From: Amycolatopsis jiangsuensis
GTDB lineage: Bacteria > Actinomycetota > Actinomycetes > Mycobacteriales > Pseudonocardiaceae
Assembly: GCF_014204865.1 (NCBI RefSeq)
Contig: NZ_JACHMG010000001.1
Coordinates: 4,242,501-4,306,500 of the forward strand
DNA: 64,000 nucleotides
Reading direction: 5' to 3'
This document shows, piece by piece, positions 27,235 to 36,576 of this stretch. The notes beneath the pieces were generated by a model. It was not told the DNA's origin. It did not search any database and saw only the letters and a list, made by a program, of their open reading frames with translations. The stretch's first letter is position 1; every line of letters begins with the position of its first letter. A program made the position numbers and the translations under genes.

Positions 27235-27287
27235 AGAACAGTGTTGGTTACATTAAGAAGATATGTAACAACCCTAGTTACAGTCAA
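27235..27287 (-). promoter_or_regulatory. Quinone reductase operon promoter with two Rrf2-type operators
   Basis: On the minus strand TTGACT (27282-27287) and TATCTT (27258-27263) make -35 and -10 boxes. The spacer is filled by the 17-bp site 27265-27281 (GTAACA-N5-AGTTAC on the plus strand). A second, weaker site lies at 27235-27251 (AGAACA-N5-GGTTAC), around the start of transcription. The layout matches the Rrf2 and SDR promoters. Confidence 0.7.
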
Positions 27288-27292
27288 GAGGG

Positions 27293-28252
27293 TCAGTGAT
27301 CGTCCGGACGGTTGCCGTCGGCCAGCGCGAGTCCGCGCCGCCGGACCGCGGCGCGGACTTCGGCGGGTTCGAGGACGGTCAGCGGCACGCCCAGCTTGAC
27401 CAGGCGCGCGGCGAGGGACTCGACGTCGGTGCCGCCGAGTTCGACAACCGTGGCGTCCGGCCCGTCGGCGCGGTGCACGCCGGCCGTGGGCGGTACCGCA
27501 CGCATGGCCTCGGCCAGGGGCACGAACAGCCGCACCGTCACGTAGAGCGGATAGTCGCTGGTGAGCATCTCGGCGACGAACCGGGCGGCGTCCGGCGGGT
27601 CGTCGACGGGCACCACCCGGCCGGTCGGCTCAGCGTGCACGACGCGGTCGGCCCGGAACGTGCGCCAGGCCGCGCGTTCGACGTCGCGGGCCACGAGGTA
27701 CCAGCGGTTCCCGGTGAACACCAGCCGGTGCGGGTCGACCGCGCGCTCGGTCTCGGTGCCGCGGGAGTCCCGGTAGGACAGCCGCACGCGCTCGCCGCGG
27801 CGGCAGGCCGAGGCCAACCCGGCGAGCAGGCCGGGCGACAGCGGCTGCCCGCCGGCCCGGGCGGTGTGCTCGAACACGTCGTCCATCGCCCCGAGCTGCG
27901 ACGCCACCCGCGTGGGCAGCAGCTGCCGCAGCTTGAGGAACGCCGACAGCACGGCCTGGTCGTCGCCGAGCACCCCGGTCCGCGCCGCCTCCCGCAGCGC
28001 GACCGTGACGGCGAGGGACTCTTCGTCGTCCAAGACGAGCGGGATCTGCTTGGTGCCCGGGCGCAGCCGGTAGCCGCCCCACCGGCCGGGGTCGGACTCG
28101 ACGTCGTAACCGAGCTCGCGCAGCCGGGTGATGTCGCGGCGCACGGTGCGGTCGGTGACGTCCATCCGCCGGGCGAGCTCGTCCGCGGTCCAGCTCGGCC
28201 GCGACGAGAGCAGCGAGAGCAGGTGCAGCAGGCGCGACGAGGTTCCGATCAC
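27293..28252 (-). CDS. YafY-like HTH/WYL-domain transcriptional regulator
   Basis: A 319-residue regulator. An N-terminal winged helix covers residues 1-65 (RPSWTADELARRMDVTDRTV, then LRELGYDVES), followed by the WYL sensor domain from about 135 (RVRLSYRDSRGTE, then RWYLVARDVE) and the WCX C-terminal extension. WYL proteins bind nucleic-acid or nucleotide ligands and control stress or metabolic genes. The GTG at 28252 is preferred because it gives the typical family N-terminus VIGTSSRLLHLLSLL. The adjacent SnoaL-like gene ends 32 nt upstream on the same strand. Confidence 0.9.
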   Translation of the reverse strand: MIGTSSRLLHLLSLLSSRPSWTADELARRMDVTDRTVRRDITRLRELGYDVESDPGRWGGYRLRPGTKQIPLVLDDEESLAVTVALREAARTGVLGDDQAVLSAFLKLRQLLPTRVASQLGAMDDVFEHTARAGGQPLSPGLLAGLASACRRGERVRLSYRDSRGTETERAVDPHRLVFTGNRWYLVARDVERAAWRTFRADRVVHAEPTGRVVPVDDPPDAARFVAEMLTSDYPLYVTVRLFVPLAEAMRAVPPTAGVHRADGPDATVVELGGTDVESLAARLVKLGVPLTVLEPAEVRAAVRRRGLALADGNRPDDH

Positions 28253-28284
28253 GCGGTTCGAGAGTAGTGGACCACAGTGGACGC

Positions 28285-28647
28285 TCACTGCCCGGCGGCG
28301 TTGTTCCACATGCGGAAGGTGGCGACCCGGCCGTTGGCTGCGAAGGTCAGCGTCCAGAGGTTGTCGAACTTCCCGAACTCGTCGTAAGTCCCCAGCCCGC
28401 GGACGGCGGCGGTGTCACCGGTGATCATCAAGACCTCCCACTCGAAGGCCCAGCCGTTCTTTTGCCAGTCGTCGCGGCTCTGCCAGCCTTCGACGATCGC
28501 GTCCCGGCCGATCCAGTCGGTCTCGTAGGGCCACTCGTGGTACTCGGCTCCCTTGGTGAACAGTGCCTCGATGTCCTTGCGTGCGCTGGTGGTCCAGGCG
28601 TGCACGTACTTCTCGATCCACTTCTCGACGACGGCCTGGCTCGGCAT
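28285..28647 (-). CDS. SnoaL-like / NTF2-fold small protein
   Basis: A 120-residue protein with the SnoaL/NTF2 cone fold: an N-terminal helix (VEKWIEKYVHAWTT), then DIEALFTKGAEYHEWPY and C-terminal beta strands ending GRVATFRMWNN. The start ATG has AAGGAA upstream. The family includes cyclases, isomerases and many binding proteins, and the role here is unknown. It is divergent from the frameshifted SDR gene. Confidence 0.8.
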   Translation of the reverse strand: MPSQAVVEKWIEKYVHAWTTSARKDIEALFTKGAEYHEWPYETDWIGRDAIVEGWQSRDDWQKNGWAFEWEVLMITGDTAAVRGLGTYDEFGKFDNLWTLTFAANGRVATFRMWNNAAGQ

Positions 28648-28836
28648 GGGTGTTCCTTTCGTTCCGGTCGCGGGGGCACGTCGATCGTCGGGTCGTCGGG
28701 CACGCCGCGGAAGGCACGGGCTTCCCGGGTGTGGCGCACCCAGGAAGCCCGTGCCTTCCCGGTTCAGGGCGACACCGGTGAACTGGTCGGGACCGCTCCG
28801 AAGAGGAGCACCTCGCCCGCCCCGAAAGGCCTTCCC

Positions 28837-29534
28837 ATGACCATCACTTTCGTCACCGGCGCCAACCGCGGCATCGGCTACGAGGCCGTCCGGCGGTTCG
28901 TCGCCCTCGGCCACGACGTCCTGCTCGGCGCCCGCGATCCCGAGCGCGGCGCGAAAGCCGCGGCCGAACTCGGCGCCCGGTTCGTCGCCATCGACGTCCG
29001 CGACCAGGCCTCGGTCGACGCGGCGGCGGCCGACGTCGCCGCGCACGAGGGCCGCATCGACGTCCTGGTGAACAACGCCGGCATCCCCGGCCCGCGCGTC
29101 TCCGACATCCTCGAGGTCACCGCCGCTGAGGCCGAGCGCGTCATGCAGACCAACTACCTCGGAACCCTGCGCACCACCCGCGCGTTCCTGCCGCTGCTGG
29201 ACAAGTCGGACGCTCCGCGCATCGTCAACGTGTCCAGCAGCATGGGGTCGTTCACCCGGTCGGTAGACCCGGCCACGCTCGAGCACGCCACCCCGCTGCC
29301 CTTCTACCAGCCAAGCAAGGCGGCGATCAACATGCTCACCCTGAAGTACGCCGAAGCCCTTCCACGGTTCCGGGTCAACATCGCCGACCCGGCCCGACAG
29401 CCACCGAGATCAACGACTACCTCGGCACCCAGACCGTCACCGAGGGCACCGACGTCATCGTCGAACTCGCCACCGTCGCCCCGGACGGACCCACCGGCAG
29501 CTACCTCAGCCGCGACGGAGCCGTCCCGTGGTGA
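28837..29534 (+). pseudogene. SDR family oxidoreductase with a -1 frameshift near its C-terminus
   Basis: The first 187 or so residues form a good short-chain dehydrogenase (TGANRGIG, LVNNAGIPGP, NVSSSMGS, YQPSKAA). After RFRVNIADP the frame turns into an unlike Pro/Arg/Ser/Thr-rich tail. One base added near 29388-29394 restores GPTATEINDYLGTQTV, then GTDVIVELATVAPDGPTGSY, ending PW-stop at 29534. That is the usual end of this SDR subgroup. A frameshift mutation or a sequencing error in a CCCGGCCC context explains it. The restored stop overlaps the GTG of the next gene. Confidence 0.8.
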
Positions 29535-29908
29535 CCGCCGACGACCGTGCGGAGATCACCGAGCTGATCCTCAACCGCGCCCGCGCGGTCGACGAGGGAA
29601 ACCGGAGCGTCTTCAGCGACCTGCTCCGAGACGCCGTCGTGGTCATCAGAGGCCGGCAGGTCACCGGTCCCGCGATCGGTGACCTCATCGCCGAAGGCAC
29701 GCAGCCGACCCGGCACCTGGTCACCAACACCCGGATCGTTCCCGTCGACGACGGAACCGACGTCGAGGCCGAGAGCTACTTCACGCTGCTCAGCACAGGT
29801 GGCCCCCCGCAGATGGCCGCATTCGGGCGCTACCGAGACCGGCTGGTCCGGCGCGGAGGCCGCTGGAGCTTCGTCCGGCACGAGGTGGTCGTGGACCAGA
29901 ACACCTGA
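29531..29908 (+). CDS. SnoaL-like / NTF2-fold domain protein
   Basis: A 125-residue protein with the SnoaL-like fold (RAEITELILNRARAVDEGN, then HLVTNTRIVPVDDG and GRYRDRLVRRGGRWSF). The GTG at 29531 overlaps the restored SDR stop by 4 bases (GTGA), which indicates coupling and supports the corrected SDR reading frame. A second GTG one codon earlier is possible. The substrate is unknown; many relatives accompany ring-hydroxylating or isomerising enzymes. Confidence 0.8.
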   Translation: MTADDRAEITELILNRARAVDEGNRSVFSDLLRDAVVVIRGRQVTGPAIGDLIAEGTQPTRHLVTNTRIVPVDDGTDVEAESYFTLLSTGGPPQMAAFGRYRDRLVRRGGRWSFVRHEVVVDQNT

Positions 29909-30022
29909 TGGCGGCGGCGGCACCGGTCCACAGTCCGGATATGGCCAGTGCCGCGCCGTCAGCTGATCTGTGCTGGCGGCGACTGAGGCACGTGCCAGCT
30001 GCTGGTGAGATTGAGTACGTGA

Positions 30023-30328
30023 GTGGAGACTCAAGGTGACTGGGATGGCGTTGCACTCGAGCGCGACCAGTTACGGACCGCGTTGGCCACCCAGCCTGCT
30101 ATCGAGCAAGCCAAAAGCATGCTCATGTTGATTCGCGGCTGGAGCGCCGACCACGCGTTCGCTGCGTTGACGGAGATCTCCCAGCACACGAACGTCAAGC
30201 TGCACGACGTCGCTACGGTCATCGTCGCCGCCGGTAGCCGAAAGGAGCCGAACCTCGCCGATGACGCCGTCGTCCAGGCTTTCCTCCGCGAGGCTCGGCA
30301 CCTCGTGCTTGGCCGACCGCTCGGCTGA
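30023..30328 (+). CDS. ANTAR-domain small protein
   Basis: A 101-residue protein starting at GTG with an ANTAR RNA-binding domain over about residues 25-80 (AIEQAKSMLMLIRGWSADHA, then ALTEISQHTNVKLHDVATVI). ANTAR proteins act as antiterminators by binding paired RNA hairpins. No GAF or receiver domain is attached, so it is either a stand-alone ANTAR protein or has lost its sensor part. No antitermination hairpin pair was recognised nearby. Confidence 0.85.
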   Translation: METQGDWDGVALERDQLRTALATQPAIEQAKSMLMLIRGWSADHAFAALTEISQHTNVKLHDVATVIVAAGSRKEPNLADDAVVQAFLREARHLVLGRPLG

Positions 30329-30553
30329 CCTTGGCACACCCCGGAAGGCCAGATAGAGACGCCGCGGATCAGGTGGTCGATCGAGGCCTTACAAAGCTGC
30401 TGGTCTCCGCGTTCAGACCGCCTTCTGCGCCGTCGAACGCGCCGGCCTTTACCCCGGGAGTCGAACATACGAACGTTCCGGCCTGAATAACGCACCCAAG
30501 AACATATGCATCACCCCGGCGAGCGAAGACCTCAGTCCGGAGCCCACCACGGC

Positions 30554-30961
30554 TCACTCGAGCATCTCCAGAAGAATCCGCTGTAACTCGGTACGATCGC
30601 GGGGCGCGATCTTCGCCAGCCGGCGATCGAACTCCGTCGCGAGCGCCGCGAGCGCCCGGTCCCGCGCCGCCACGCCCTCGGGGGTCAGGACGAGCCGGTG
30701 ACGCCGCAGATCCACGTCGTCGATCTCGCGCCGCATGAATCCCTTCGCGACGAGGTTGCGTACGTAGACCGTCACGCTCGCCTTGGGGATCACCAGCGCC
30801 GTCGCCAGCTCGGCCGGATACGGCGACGTAGCCACCTCGGCGAGCACGAAGAACTCCTTCGTTTCCAGTCCGAGCGCGGCCAGTTCGGCACCGCAGGCGT
30901 CCAGCACGACGGTCAGCAAACGATGGTTCAGCGTCCACAGCTGGGCCGCGTCAACCGGCAC
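30554..30961 (-). CDS. MarR family transcriptional regulator
   Basis: A 135-residue winged-helix MarR protein. It shows LGLETKEFFVLAEVATSPYP, the recognition region ATALVIPKASVTVYVRNLVAKG and the wing DDVDLRRHRLVLTPEG. The GTG at 30961 was chosen because GAGGGAG lies just upstream; a TTG at 30979 is only four bases from the palindromic operator. It is divergent from a dienelactone-hydrolase-like gene that it probably controls. Confidence 0.88.
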   Translation of the reverse strand: MPVDAAQLWTLNHRLLTVVLDACGAELAALGLETKEFFVLAEVATSPYPAELATALVIPKASVTVYVRNLVAKGFMRREIDDVDLRRHRLVLTPEGVAARDRALAALATEFDRRLAKIAPRDRTELQRILLEMLE

Positions 30962-30982
30962 GTGGGCTCCCTCGATCAAGTG

Positions 30983-31014
30983 GTACAGTTCTGTACTAGT
31001 TCAGATTTAGACTA
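30983..31014. promoter_or_regulatory. Palindromic operators between marR and the hydrolase gene
   Basis: GTACAG-TT-CTGTAC (30983-30996) is a perfect inverted repeat. Next to it TAGT-N10-ACTA (30997-31014) is a weaker dyad. They sit in the divergent promoter region, as expected for MarR autorepression and control of the neighbour. Confidence 0.6.
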
Positions 31015-31071
31015 ATACTCATCACGGAGTACCCGAATACCGAACGAACCTTACGCGAAAGGCGCCACCCC

Positions 31072-31977
31072 GTGCTCCAGCACATCACGATCCCTCGCGG
31101 GCCGATCGCGCTCGCGGCCGACCTTCACCTGCCCGAGGACCACGACGGGAGCACGCCGTTGCGTGCCGTGGTGCTTTCCACTCCCGGCAGCAGCGTGAAG
31201 GAACAGATCGGCGCGAACTACGCCTCCCGGCTCGCGGCCCGGGGTATCGCGGCACTCGTGTTCGACCCCGCCCACCAGGGGCAAAGCGGCGGCGAACCCC
31301 GCGACCTCGAAGACCCGTACCGCCGAGGTGAGGACATTTCCTACGCGATCGACACACTCGGCACGACGCCCGGGATCGACCCGGAGCGCATCGGTGTCCT
31401 CGGCATCTGCGCCGGCGGCGGCTACGCAGTGCACACCGCCCGCACGGACCACCGCATCAAAGCGGTCGGCACCGTCGTTCCGGGCAACATGGGCACTTCG
31501 TTCCGCGGCTTCCAGCCGGACGGCCCGGTCGCCGCGCTCGAAGCCATGGCCACCGCGCGCGCCGAGGAGAACCGCACCGGCGAGCTGGCCCGCCTGAACT
31601 GGCTGCCCGACACCCTGGAAGACGCGGCGGACGCCGACATCGACACGACCCAGGCGGTCACGTACTACCGCACCGAGCGGGGCGGCAACGAGCATTCGAC
31701 GAACCGCCGCCTCGCGCGCGGTGATTCGCTGCTGCTGGGCTATGACGCGTTCCACCTGGTCGATCAGCTGATGACCCAGCCACTGCAGGTCGTGCTCGCC
31801 GGACGCATCGGCAACACCGGTTCCTACGAGGCTGGCATGAAGCTGTGGAAGCTGGCGCCCCATCCGGTCGACCTCATGGTGATCGACGACGCCGGCCACT
31901 ACGAGATGTACGACGTCCCCGAGTACGTCGACGCCGCCGTCGACCGGCTCGCCTCCTTCTACGCCGAGAACCTGTAG
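31072..31977 (+). CDS. Alpha/beta hydrolase, dienelactone hydrolase-like
   Basis: A 301-residue alpha/beta-hydrolase starting at GTG. The nucleophile elbow GICAGGGYA has Cys in place of Ser, as in dienelactone hydrolases. VLSTPGSSVKEQ marks the oxyanion region and DDAGHYEMYD supplies the catalytic His. FDPAHQGQSGGEPRD resembles a large actinobacterial and Gram-negative group of poorly characterised hydrolases. It is divergent from a MarR regulator with a palindromic operator between them. Confidence 0.88.
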   Translation: MLQHITIPRGPIALAADLHLPEDHDGSTPLRAVVLSTPGSSVKEQIGANYASRLAARGIAALVFDPAHQGQSGGEPRDLEDPYRRGEDISYAIDTLGTTPGIDPERIGVLGICAGGGYAVHTARTDHRIKAVGTVVPGNMGTSFRGFQPDGPVAALEAMATARAEENRTGELARLNWLPDTLEDAADADIDTTQAVTYYRTERGGNEHSTNRRLARGDSLLLGYDAFHLVDQLMTQPLQVVLAGRIGNTGSYEAGMKLWKLAPHPVDLMVIDDAGHYEMYDVPEYVDAAVDRLASFYAENL

Positions 31978-31998
31978 CAGTCCCTAGACTGGGCTCCG

Positions 31999-32532
31999 AT
32001 GAAGACTGGCGGCAATCACAAGCAGCACATCGCCCTGCGACCCTTCGGCGAAGCCGATTTCGCGGCGTTCGATCGGTTCGGCACCGAGCCCGAGGCAGCC
32101 GGGGCGTTCCGGCGGTCCGGGTTCGTCGATTCCCAGGCCCTCCGGCGGCGCTTCGCCGCGGACGGGTTACTCGGTGCCACCTCGAGTGCGGTCGCGGTGG
32201 TCGTGGACGACGCGGTGGCCGGGATGGCGACATGGGAGGCCGCCGACCGGGGCGGACCGGTCGGCGGGTGTTACGAAATCGGCGTCACACTCCTGCCCGA
32301 CCACCGTGGCCACGGCGTCGGCACGCGGGCGCACCAGCTGCTCGCCGAACACCTTTTCCGGTTCACCAGCGCGCACCGGCTCGAAGCGTTCACCGACACC
32401 GAAAACCTCGCTGTGCAGCGCGTGCTGGAGAAGACCGGATTCCACCGCGAAGGCCTGCTGTGCCAGGCGACCTGGCGCGACGGGACCTACCGCGACGCGA
32501 TCGTCTACGGCCTGCTGCGCAGCGAGGCGTAA
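31999..32532 (+). CDS. GNAT family N-acetyltransferase
   Basis: A 177-residue acetyl-CoA-dependent N-acetyltransferase. The acetyl-CoA-binding motif is in EIGVTLLPDHRGHGVGTRAH (R/Q-x-x-G-x-G type, residues about 93-113). The late segment FTDTENLAVQRVLEKTGF is typical of RimJ/RimL-like members acting on protein N-termini or small amines. The substrate is unknown. It ends 7 nt before the purH 3' end on the other strand. Confidence 0.88.
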   Translation: MKTGGNHKQHIALRPFGEADFAAFDRFGTEPEAAGAFRRSGFVDSQALRRRFAADGLLGATSSAVAVVVDDAVAGMATWEAADRGGPVGGCYEIGVTLLPDHRGHGVGTRAHQLLAEHLFRFTSAHRLEAFTDTENLAVQRVLEKTGFHREGLLCQATWRDGTYRDAIVYGLLRSEA

Positions 32533-32539
32533 CCGCCGC

Positions 32540-34102
32540 TCAGTGCGCGAAGTGCCGCGTACCGGTGAGGTAGAGCGTGACCCCGGCGGCTTCCGCGGCC
32601 GCGATCACCTCGGCGTCCCGGATGGAACCGCCGGGCTGCACCACCGCGCGCACGCCGGCCTCGATCAGCACCTCGAGCCCGTCCGGGAACGGGAAGAACG
32701 CGTCCGACGCGCCCACCGAGCCCTTGGCCCGGTCCCCGGCACGGGCGACCGCCAGCCGCGACGAGTCGACCCGGTTGACCTGGCCCATGCCGACGCCGAC
32801 GGTCGCCCGGTCGTGCGCCAGCAGGATCGCGTTCGACTTCACCGCACGCAGTGACCGCCACGCGAACTCCAGGTCCGCAAGCGTGTGCTCGTCGGCCGGG
32901 GCGCCGGTGGCCAGCTGCCAGGAAGCCGGGTCGTCGCCCGGTGCGTCGATCCGGTCGGCGGTCTGCACGAGCACGCCGCCGGAGATCGGCCGCAGCTCGA
33001 CCGGCGCGGGAGCGTCGATCACCGGCAGCTTCAGCAGCCGCACGTTCTTCTTGCGCTGCAGGATTTCCAGCGCTTCCGGATCGAATTCGGGAGCGAGCAC
33101 GACCTCGGTGAACACCTCCGCGATCTGCTCCGCGGCTTCGACCGAGACCGGCCGGTTCGTCGCGATCACGCCGCCGTACGCGGAAACCGGGTCGCACGCG
33201 TGAGCCTTGCGGTGCGCTTCGGCGATGTCGGCGCCCACTGCGATCCCGCACGGGTTCGCGTGCTTGATGATCGCGACCGCGGGCTCGGTGAAGTCGAAGG
33301 CGGCTCGCCGCGCGGCGTCGGTGTCGACATAGTTGTTGTACGACATGGCCTTGCCGTGCAGCTGCTCGGCGTGCGCGAGACCCGGCTGCGCGCTGCGGTA
33401 CAGCGCCGCCTGCTGGTGCGGGTTCTCGCCGTAGCGCAGCACATCGGCACGGTCCCAAGTGGAGCCGAGGAAGTCCGCGAAGCCCGAGTCGTCCGCGGGC
33501 GCGTAGGCGTTCGCGAACCACGACGCGACAGCCGAGTCGTACGCAGCCGTGTGCGCGTACGCCTGCGCAGCGAGCCGCTTGCGGTCCGCGAGCTCGAAAC
33601 CGCCCGCAGTGACCTGCTCCAGCACCCACGCGTACCGCGCCGGTTCCACGACGACCGCGACGCTGCCGTGGTTCTTCGCGGCCGCGCGCACCATGGCCGG
33701 GCCACCGATGTCGATGTTCTCCACACAGTCCTCCGGGCTCGCCCCCGAAGCGACCGTCTGCGTGAACGGGTACAGATTCACCACGAGCAGGTCGAACGGC
33801 GCGATCTCGAGCTGCTTGAGCTGCGCGACGTGGTCCTCATTGCCCTGGTCGGCGAGCAGACCGGCGTGCACCCGCGGATGCAGGGTCTTGACCCGGCCGT
33901 CCAGCGATTCCGGGAACCCGGTGACCTGCTCGACCGGCGTGACCGGGACCCCCGCGTTCGCGATCACCTTCGCGGTACCGCCGGTCGACACGATCTCCAC
34001 GCCGGCCGCGTGCAGACCCGTGGCGAGCTCGAGCAGGCCGGCCTTGTCCGAGACGCCGATCAGCGCGCGCCGGACCGGGCGTCGCCCCTGTGCTGTGCTC
34101 AC
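32540..34102 (-). CDS. purH: Bifunctional AICAR formyltransferase / IMP cyclohydrolase
   Basis: PurH makes the last two steps to IMP: formylation of AICAR with 10-formyl-THF, then ring closure. The 520-residue protein has the usual length. The cyclohydrolase domain at the N-terminus reads [17 protein letters not shown] and [12 protein letters not shown]. The transformylase domain includes [29 protein letters not shown] and the C-terminal [16 protein letters not shown]. The GTG at 34102 follows AGGTGAGG and overlaps the purN stop by 4 bases (GTGA), coupling the two folate-dependent purine genes. Confidence 0.96.
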   Translation of the reverse strand: MSTAQGRRPVRRALIGVSDKAGLLELATGLHAAGVEIVSTGGTAKVIANAGVPVTPVEQVTGFPESLDGRVKTLHPRVHAGLLADQGNEDHVAQLKQLEIAPFDLLVVNLYPFTQTVASGASPEDCVENIDIGGPAMVRAAAKNHGSVAVVVEPARYAWVLEQVTAGGFELADRKRLAAQAYAHTAAYDSAVASWFANAYAPADDSGFADFLGSTWDRADVLRYGENPHQQAALYRSAQPGLAHAEQLHGKAMSYNNYVDTDAARRAAFDFTEPAVAIIKHANPCGIAVGADIAEAHRKAHACDPVSAYGGVIATNRPVSVEAAEQIAEVFTEVVLAPEFDPEALEILQRKKNVRLLKLPVIDAPAPVELRPISGGVLVQTADRIDAPGDDPASWQLATGAPADEHTLADLEFAWRSLRAVKSNAILLAHDRATVGVGMGQVNRVDSSRLAVARAGDRAKGSVGASDAFFPFPDGLEVLIEAGVRAVVQPGGSIRDAEVIAAAEAAGVTLYLTGTRHFAH

Positions 34103-34716
34103 GAAAACCTCACCTTTCGTCCGTCCACGGTGCACCCACCACGGCCGAGTCGCTCGATCGTTTCCACCAGCAGCCTGCGTTCCACGGCCTTGATCCGCTC
34201 GTGCAGGACGTCTTCGGTGTCGTCGTCCTCGATGGTCACCGCTTCCTGCGCGATGACAGGTCCGGTATCCACCCCGGCGTCGACGAAGTGCACCGTCGAC
34301 CCGGTGACCCGCACCCCGGCCGCCAGCGCGTCGGCGACCGCGTGCATCCCGGGGAACGACGGCAGCAGCGCGGGATGGGTGTTGATCACCCGGCCGGCGA
34401 AGCGGGCCAGGAACCCGGGACCGAGGATCTTCATGAACCCCGCGGAAACCACCAGGTCGGGCCGGTAGGCGTCGACCGCCGCGACCAGCGCGCGATCCCA
34501 CGCGGCGCGGTCGGGATGGTCGGCGACGCGGACGGTGAACGACGGCACGCTCACCCGTTCCGCCCGCGTCAGCGCCTCGATTCCGGTGCGGTCGGCGCCC
34601 ACCGCGACGACGTCGGCGGGAAACCCGGAGCGGCCCGCGGCGTCGAGCACGGCCTGCAGCAGCGTCCCGGAACCGGACGCGAGCACGACGAGCTTCACCG
34701 GAGTCGGCAGGTCCAA
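34099..34716 (-). CDS. purN: Phosphoribosylglycinamide formyltransferase
   Basis: PurN transfers the formyl group of 10-formyl-THF to GAR, the third step of purine synthesis. The 205-residue protein shows [31 protein letters not shown], the catalytic Asn-His in [13 protein letters not shown] and the Asp in [14 protein letters not shown]. The start is a TTG at 34716; a GTG at 34698 is an alternative. It directly precedes and overlaps purH. Confidence 0.95.
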   Translation of the reverse strand: MDLPTPVKLVVLASGSGTLLQAVLDAAGRSGFPADVVAVGADRTGIEALTRAERVSVPSFTVRVADHPDRAAWDRALVAAVDAYRPDLVVSAGFMKILGPGFLARFAGRVINTHPALLPSFPGMHAVADALAAGVRVTGSTVHFVDAGVDTGPVIAQEAVTIEDDDTEDVLHERIKAVERRLLVETIERLGRGGCTVDGRKVRFS

Positions 34717-34790
34717 GCGGCTGGCCAGAACGGGCTCCTTGCACGGCAGCGCACCTCGGGCACGCGGCGCTTCACCAGGTCACCCCAACC

Positions 34791-36434
34791 CTAACGGTCG
34801 GCGCCGGGATGCTTTTCGTCGCCGGAGTCCTCGGTGGACTCGGTCACAGTCCGCGACTGCTCGGCGGGGGGTTCCGGATCGCCGGGCGGCACGTCCTCGG
34901 GCAGTTCGAGCCCCAGTTCGGCATCCGCTTCGGCGTCGAACTCGTCGGCGGGCTCGGCGGCTTCGGGGATGTCGGAGTCTTCGGCGGCGCTGGCGGCTTC
35001 GGCGTCGGCGGCGGGATCGGCGTCGTCGGCGGGATCGGCGTCCTCGGACTCCTCGGAGTCGTCGGCGGCTTCGGGCGTTTCGAACTCTCCGGGGTCTTCC
35101 CCGTCTTCCGGGTCGTCTTCGGCATCGCCGGAAGCTTCGGAATCATCGGTGTCCGCGGGTTCGTCGTCGGCGGCCTCGGGGTCTTCCGCGGCGTCCGGGA
35201 GCACGGATTCCTCGTCCTCGACGGCGGGACCGGCGGGGGCTCGCGGCGGCGCGTGCGCTCCGGCGAAGAAGGCCACGAACCCGGCCGGGATCACGATCCA
35301 GCAGAACGCCACGATCGAAGCCACCCCGACCGGCACGCTGACCGGGTCGAACGGACCGTCGCCGAGCCGTCCGCCGGCGAACGTGCCCAGCACCACGCAG
35401 CCGAACCCGACCACCGCGCCGGCCACCACGACGATCCGGATCCGCGCGGCCGGGTCGTCGTCGGCGTTCCGGACCATCCAGCCGACCAGCAGCCCGACCG
35501 CCAGCGGCAGCACGAGCAGCACGGGCCACCACGCCGCGGCATGCTCGGGGATGCCGCCGAGCAGCGGCACCGCGGGCACTGAACCGCCGCGGTAGCCGAC
35601 GAGGTGCACGTTCAGCTCACCGACCGTGAAACCTGGCCCGGTGGCGAAGGACATCGCGGCCACCACGCCGTTGGGCAGGTAGAGCACGGACAGCAGGAGC
35701 AGGCCGAAGCTGCTGCCGATCGACGGTTCGAACAGGCTGGACACGGTGTGCGCGGAGAACGCCGTGGCGGCGGTCAGCACGAGCGCCCCGATCAGCACCA
35801 GTGCGGACAGTCCAAGCAGTCCCGCGCGCAGGCCTCGGATCGCGAGCGGATCGAGCCGTTCGGACAGCGTCACGGGCAGGCCGCAACGGCGCAGGACACC
35901 TCCGGTCGCGGCGACCGCTGCGAACACCCCGGGCACCACGGCCGCGAGAGCCGGGTTCACCCGCACCGGTTCACCGAGCGAGAACAAGCCGATCACCAGG
36001 CCGAACAGCACGTGGGCGCCGGTGATCGCGGCGATCAGCGGTACCGCCTGCCGCGGCCCGGCGTATCCGAGCCGGGCCGCCGCCCCGGACGCCGTCCGCG
36101 CCACCAGCAGCAGCACGGCGATCGTCGGCAGCAGCGGCAGCACACCCAGCGGGTGACCGCCGATGCCGAGCTGGACCTGGTAGGCGGCCAGCCAGCCGGG
36201 ACCGGCCGAAAGCAGTACCCCGCCCGCGGAGAACTCGGTGCGTTCCGCGGTCAGCGTGACGAGCGCGAGCAGCGTCGCGACCACGGCGTACCCGGTGACG
36301 AGCGGGCCGAGGGCCGCGCCGAGCACCACCCGCAGCCGGGTCGCCGGCGTGCCGTCCGCTCCGGGGGTGTCGTCCACCGGCTCGTCGCCCGCGGGGCGAT
36401 CGGGTCTGGTGAGCACCTGCATGATCCCGACCAT
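34791..36434 (-). CDS. DUF6350 multi-pass membrane protein with acidic tail
   Basis: About 547 residues. The first 400 or so hold around ten hydrophobic segments, and the arrangement fits the actinobacterial DUF6350 family. Its place upstream of purN matches M. tuberculosis Rv0955 in my recollection. The last 150 residues are extremely rich in Asp, Glu, Ala, Ser and Pro, and likely form a disordered cytoplasmic tail. The start is ambiguous among ATG codons at 36500, 36434 and 36422; the middle one was used because the first 22 residues look non-native. Confidence 0.75.
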   Translation of the reverse strand: MVGIMQVLTRPDRPAGDEPVDDTPGADGTPATRLRVVLGAALGPLVTGYAVVATLLALVTLTAERTEFSAGGVLLSAGPGWLAAYQVQLGIGGHPLGVLPLLPTIAVLLLVARTASGAAARLGYAGPRQAVPLIAAITGAHVLFGLVIGLFSLGEPVRVNPALAAVVPGVFAAVAATGGVLRRCGLPVTLSERLDPLAIRGLRAGLLGLSALVLIGALVLTAATAFSAHTVSSLFEPSIGSSFGLLLLSVLYLPNGVVAAMSFATGPGFTVGELNVHLVGYRGGSVPAVPLLGGIPEHAAAWWPVLLVLPLAVGLLVGWMVRNADDDPAARIRIVVVAGAVVGFGCVVLGTFAGGRLGDGPFDPVSVPVGVASIVAFCWIVIPAGFVAFFAGAHAPPRAPAGPAVEDEESVLPDAAEDPEAADDEPADTDDSEASGDAEDDPEDGEDPGEFETPEAADDSEESEDADPADDADPAADAEAASAAEDSDIPEAAEPADEFDAEADAELGLELPEDVPPGDPEPPAEQSRTVTESTEDSGDEKHPGADR

Positions 36435-36576
36435 GACATCCGCGCTCGGCCATTCGGGTGCGCCGCGCCGCCGGGCGGACGTGGCGAAGCCAACCCCCAC
36501 CCGGTCGTGGGATCAGCGCAGAAAAAACACCCGCCGTGACACGGAGAGTCACAGCGGGTGCCGGATATTCGCGGGA

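Noticed and set aside
30329..30553. Possible tRNA or small RNA between the ANTAR and MarR genes
   Set aside because: No cloverleaf or T-loop sequence is visible, and no clear terminator or promoter pair supports a small RNA.
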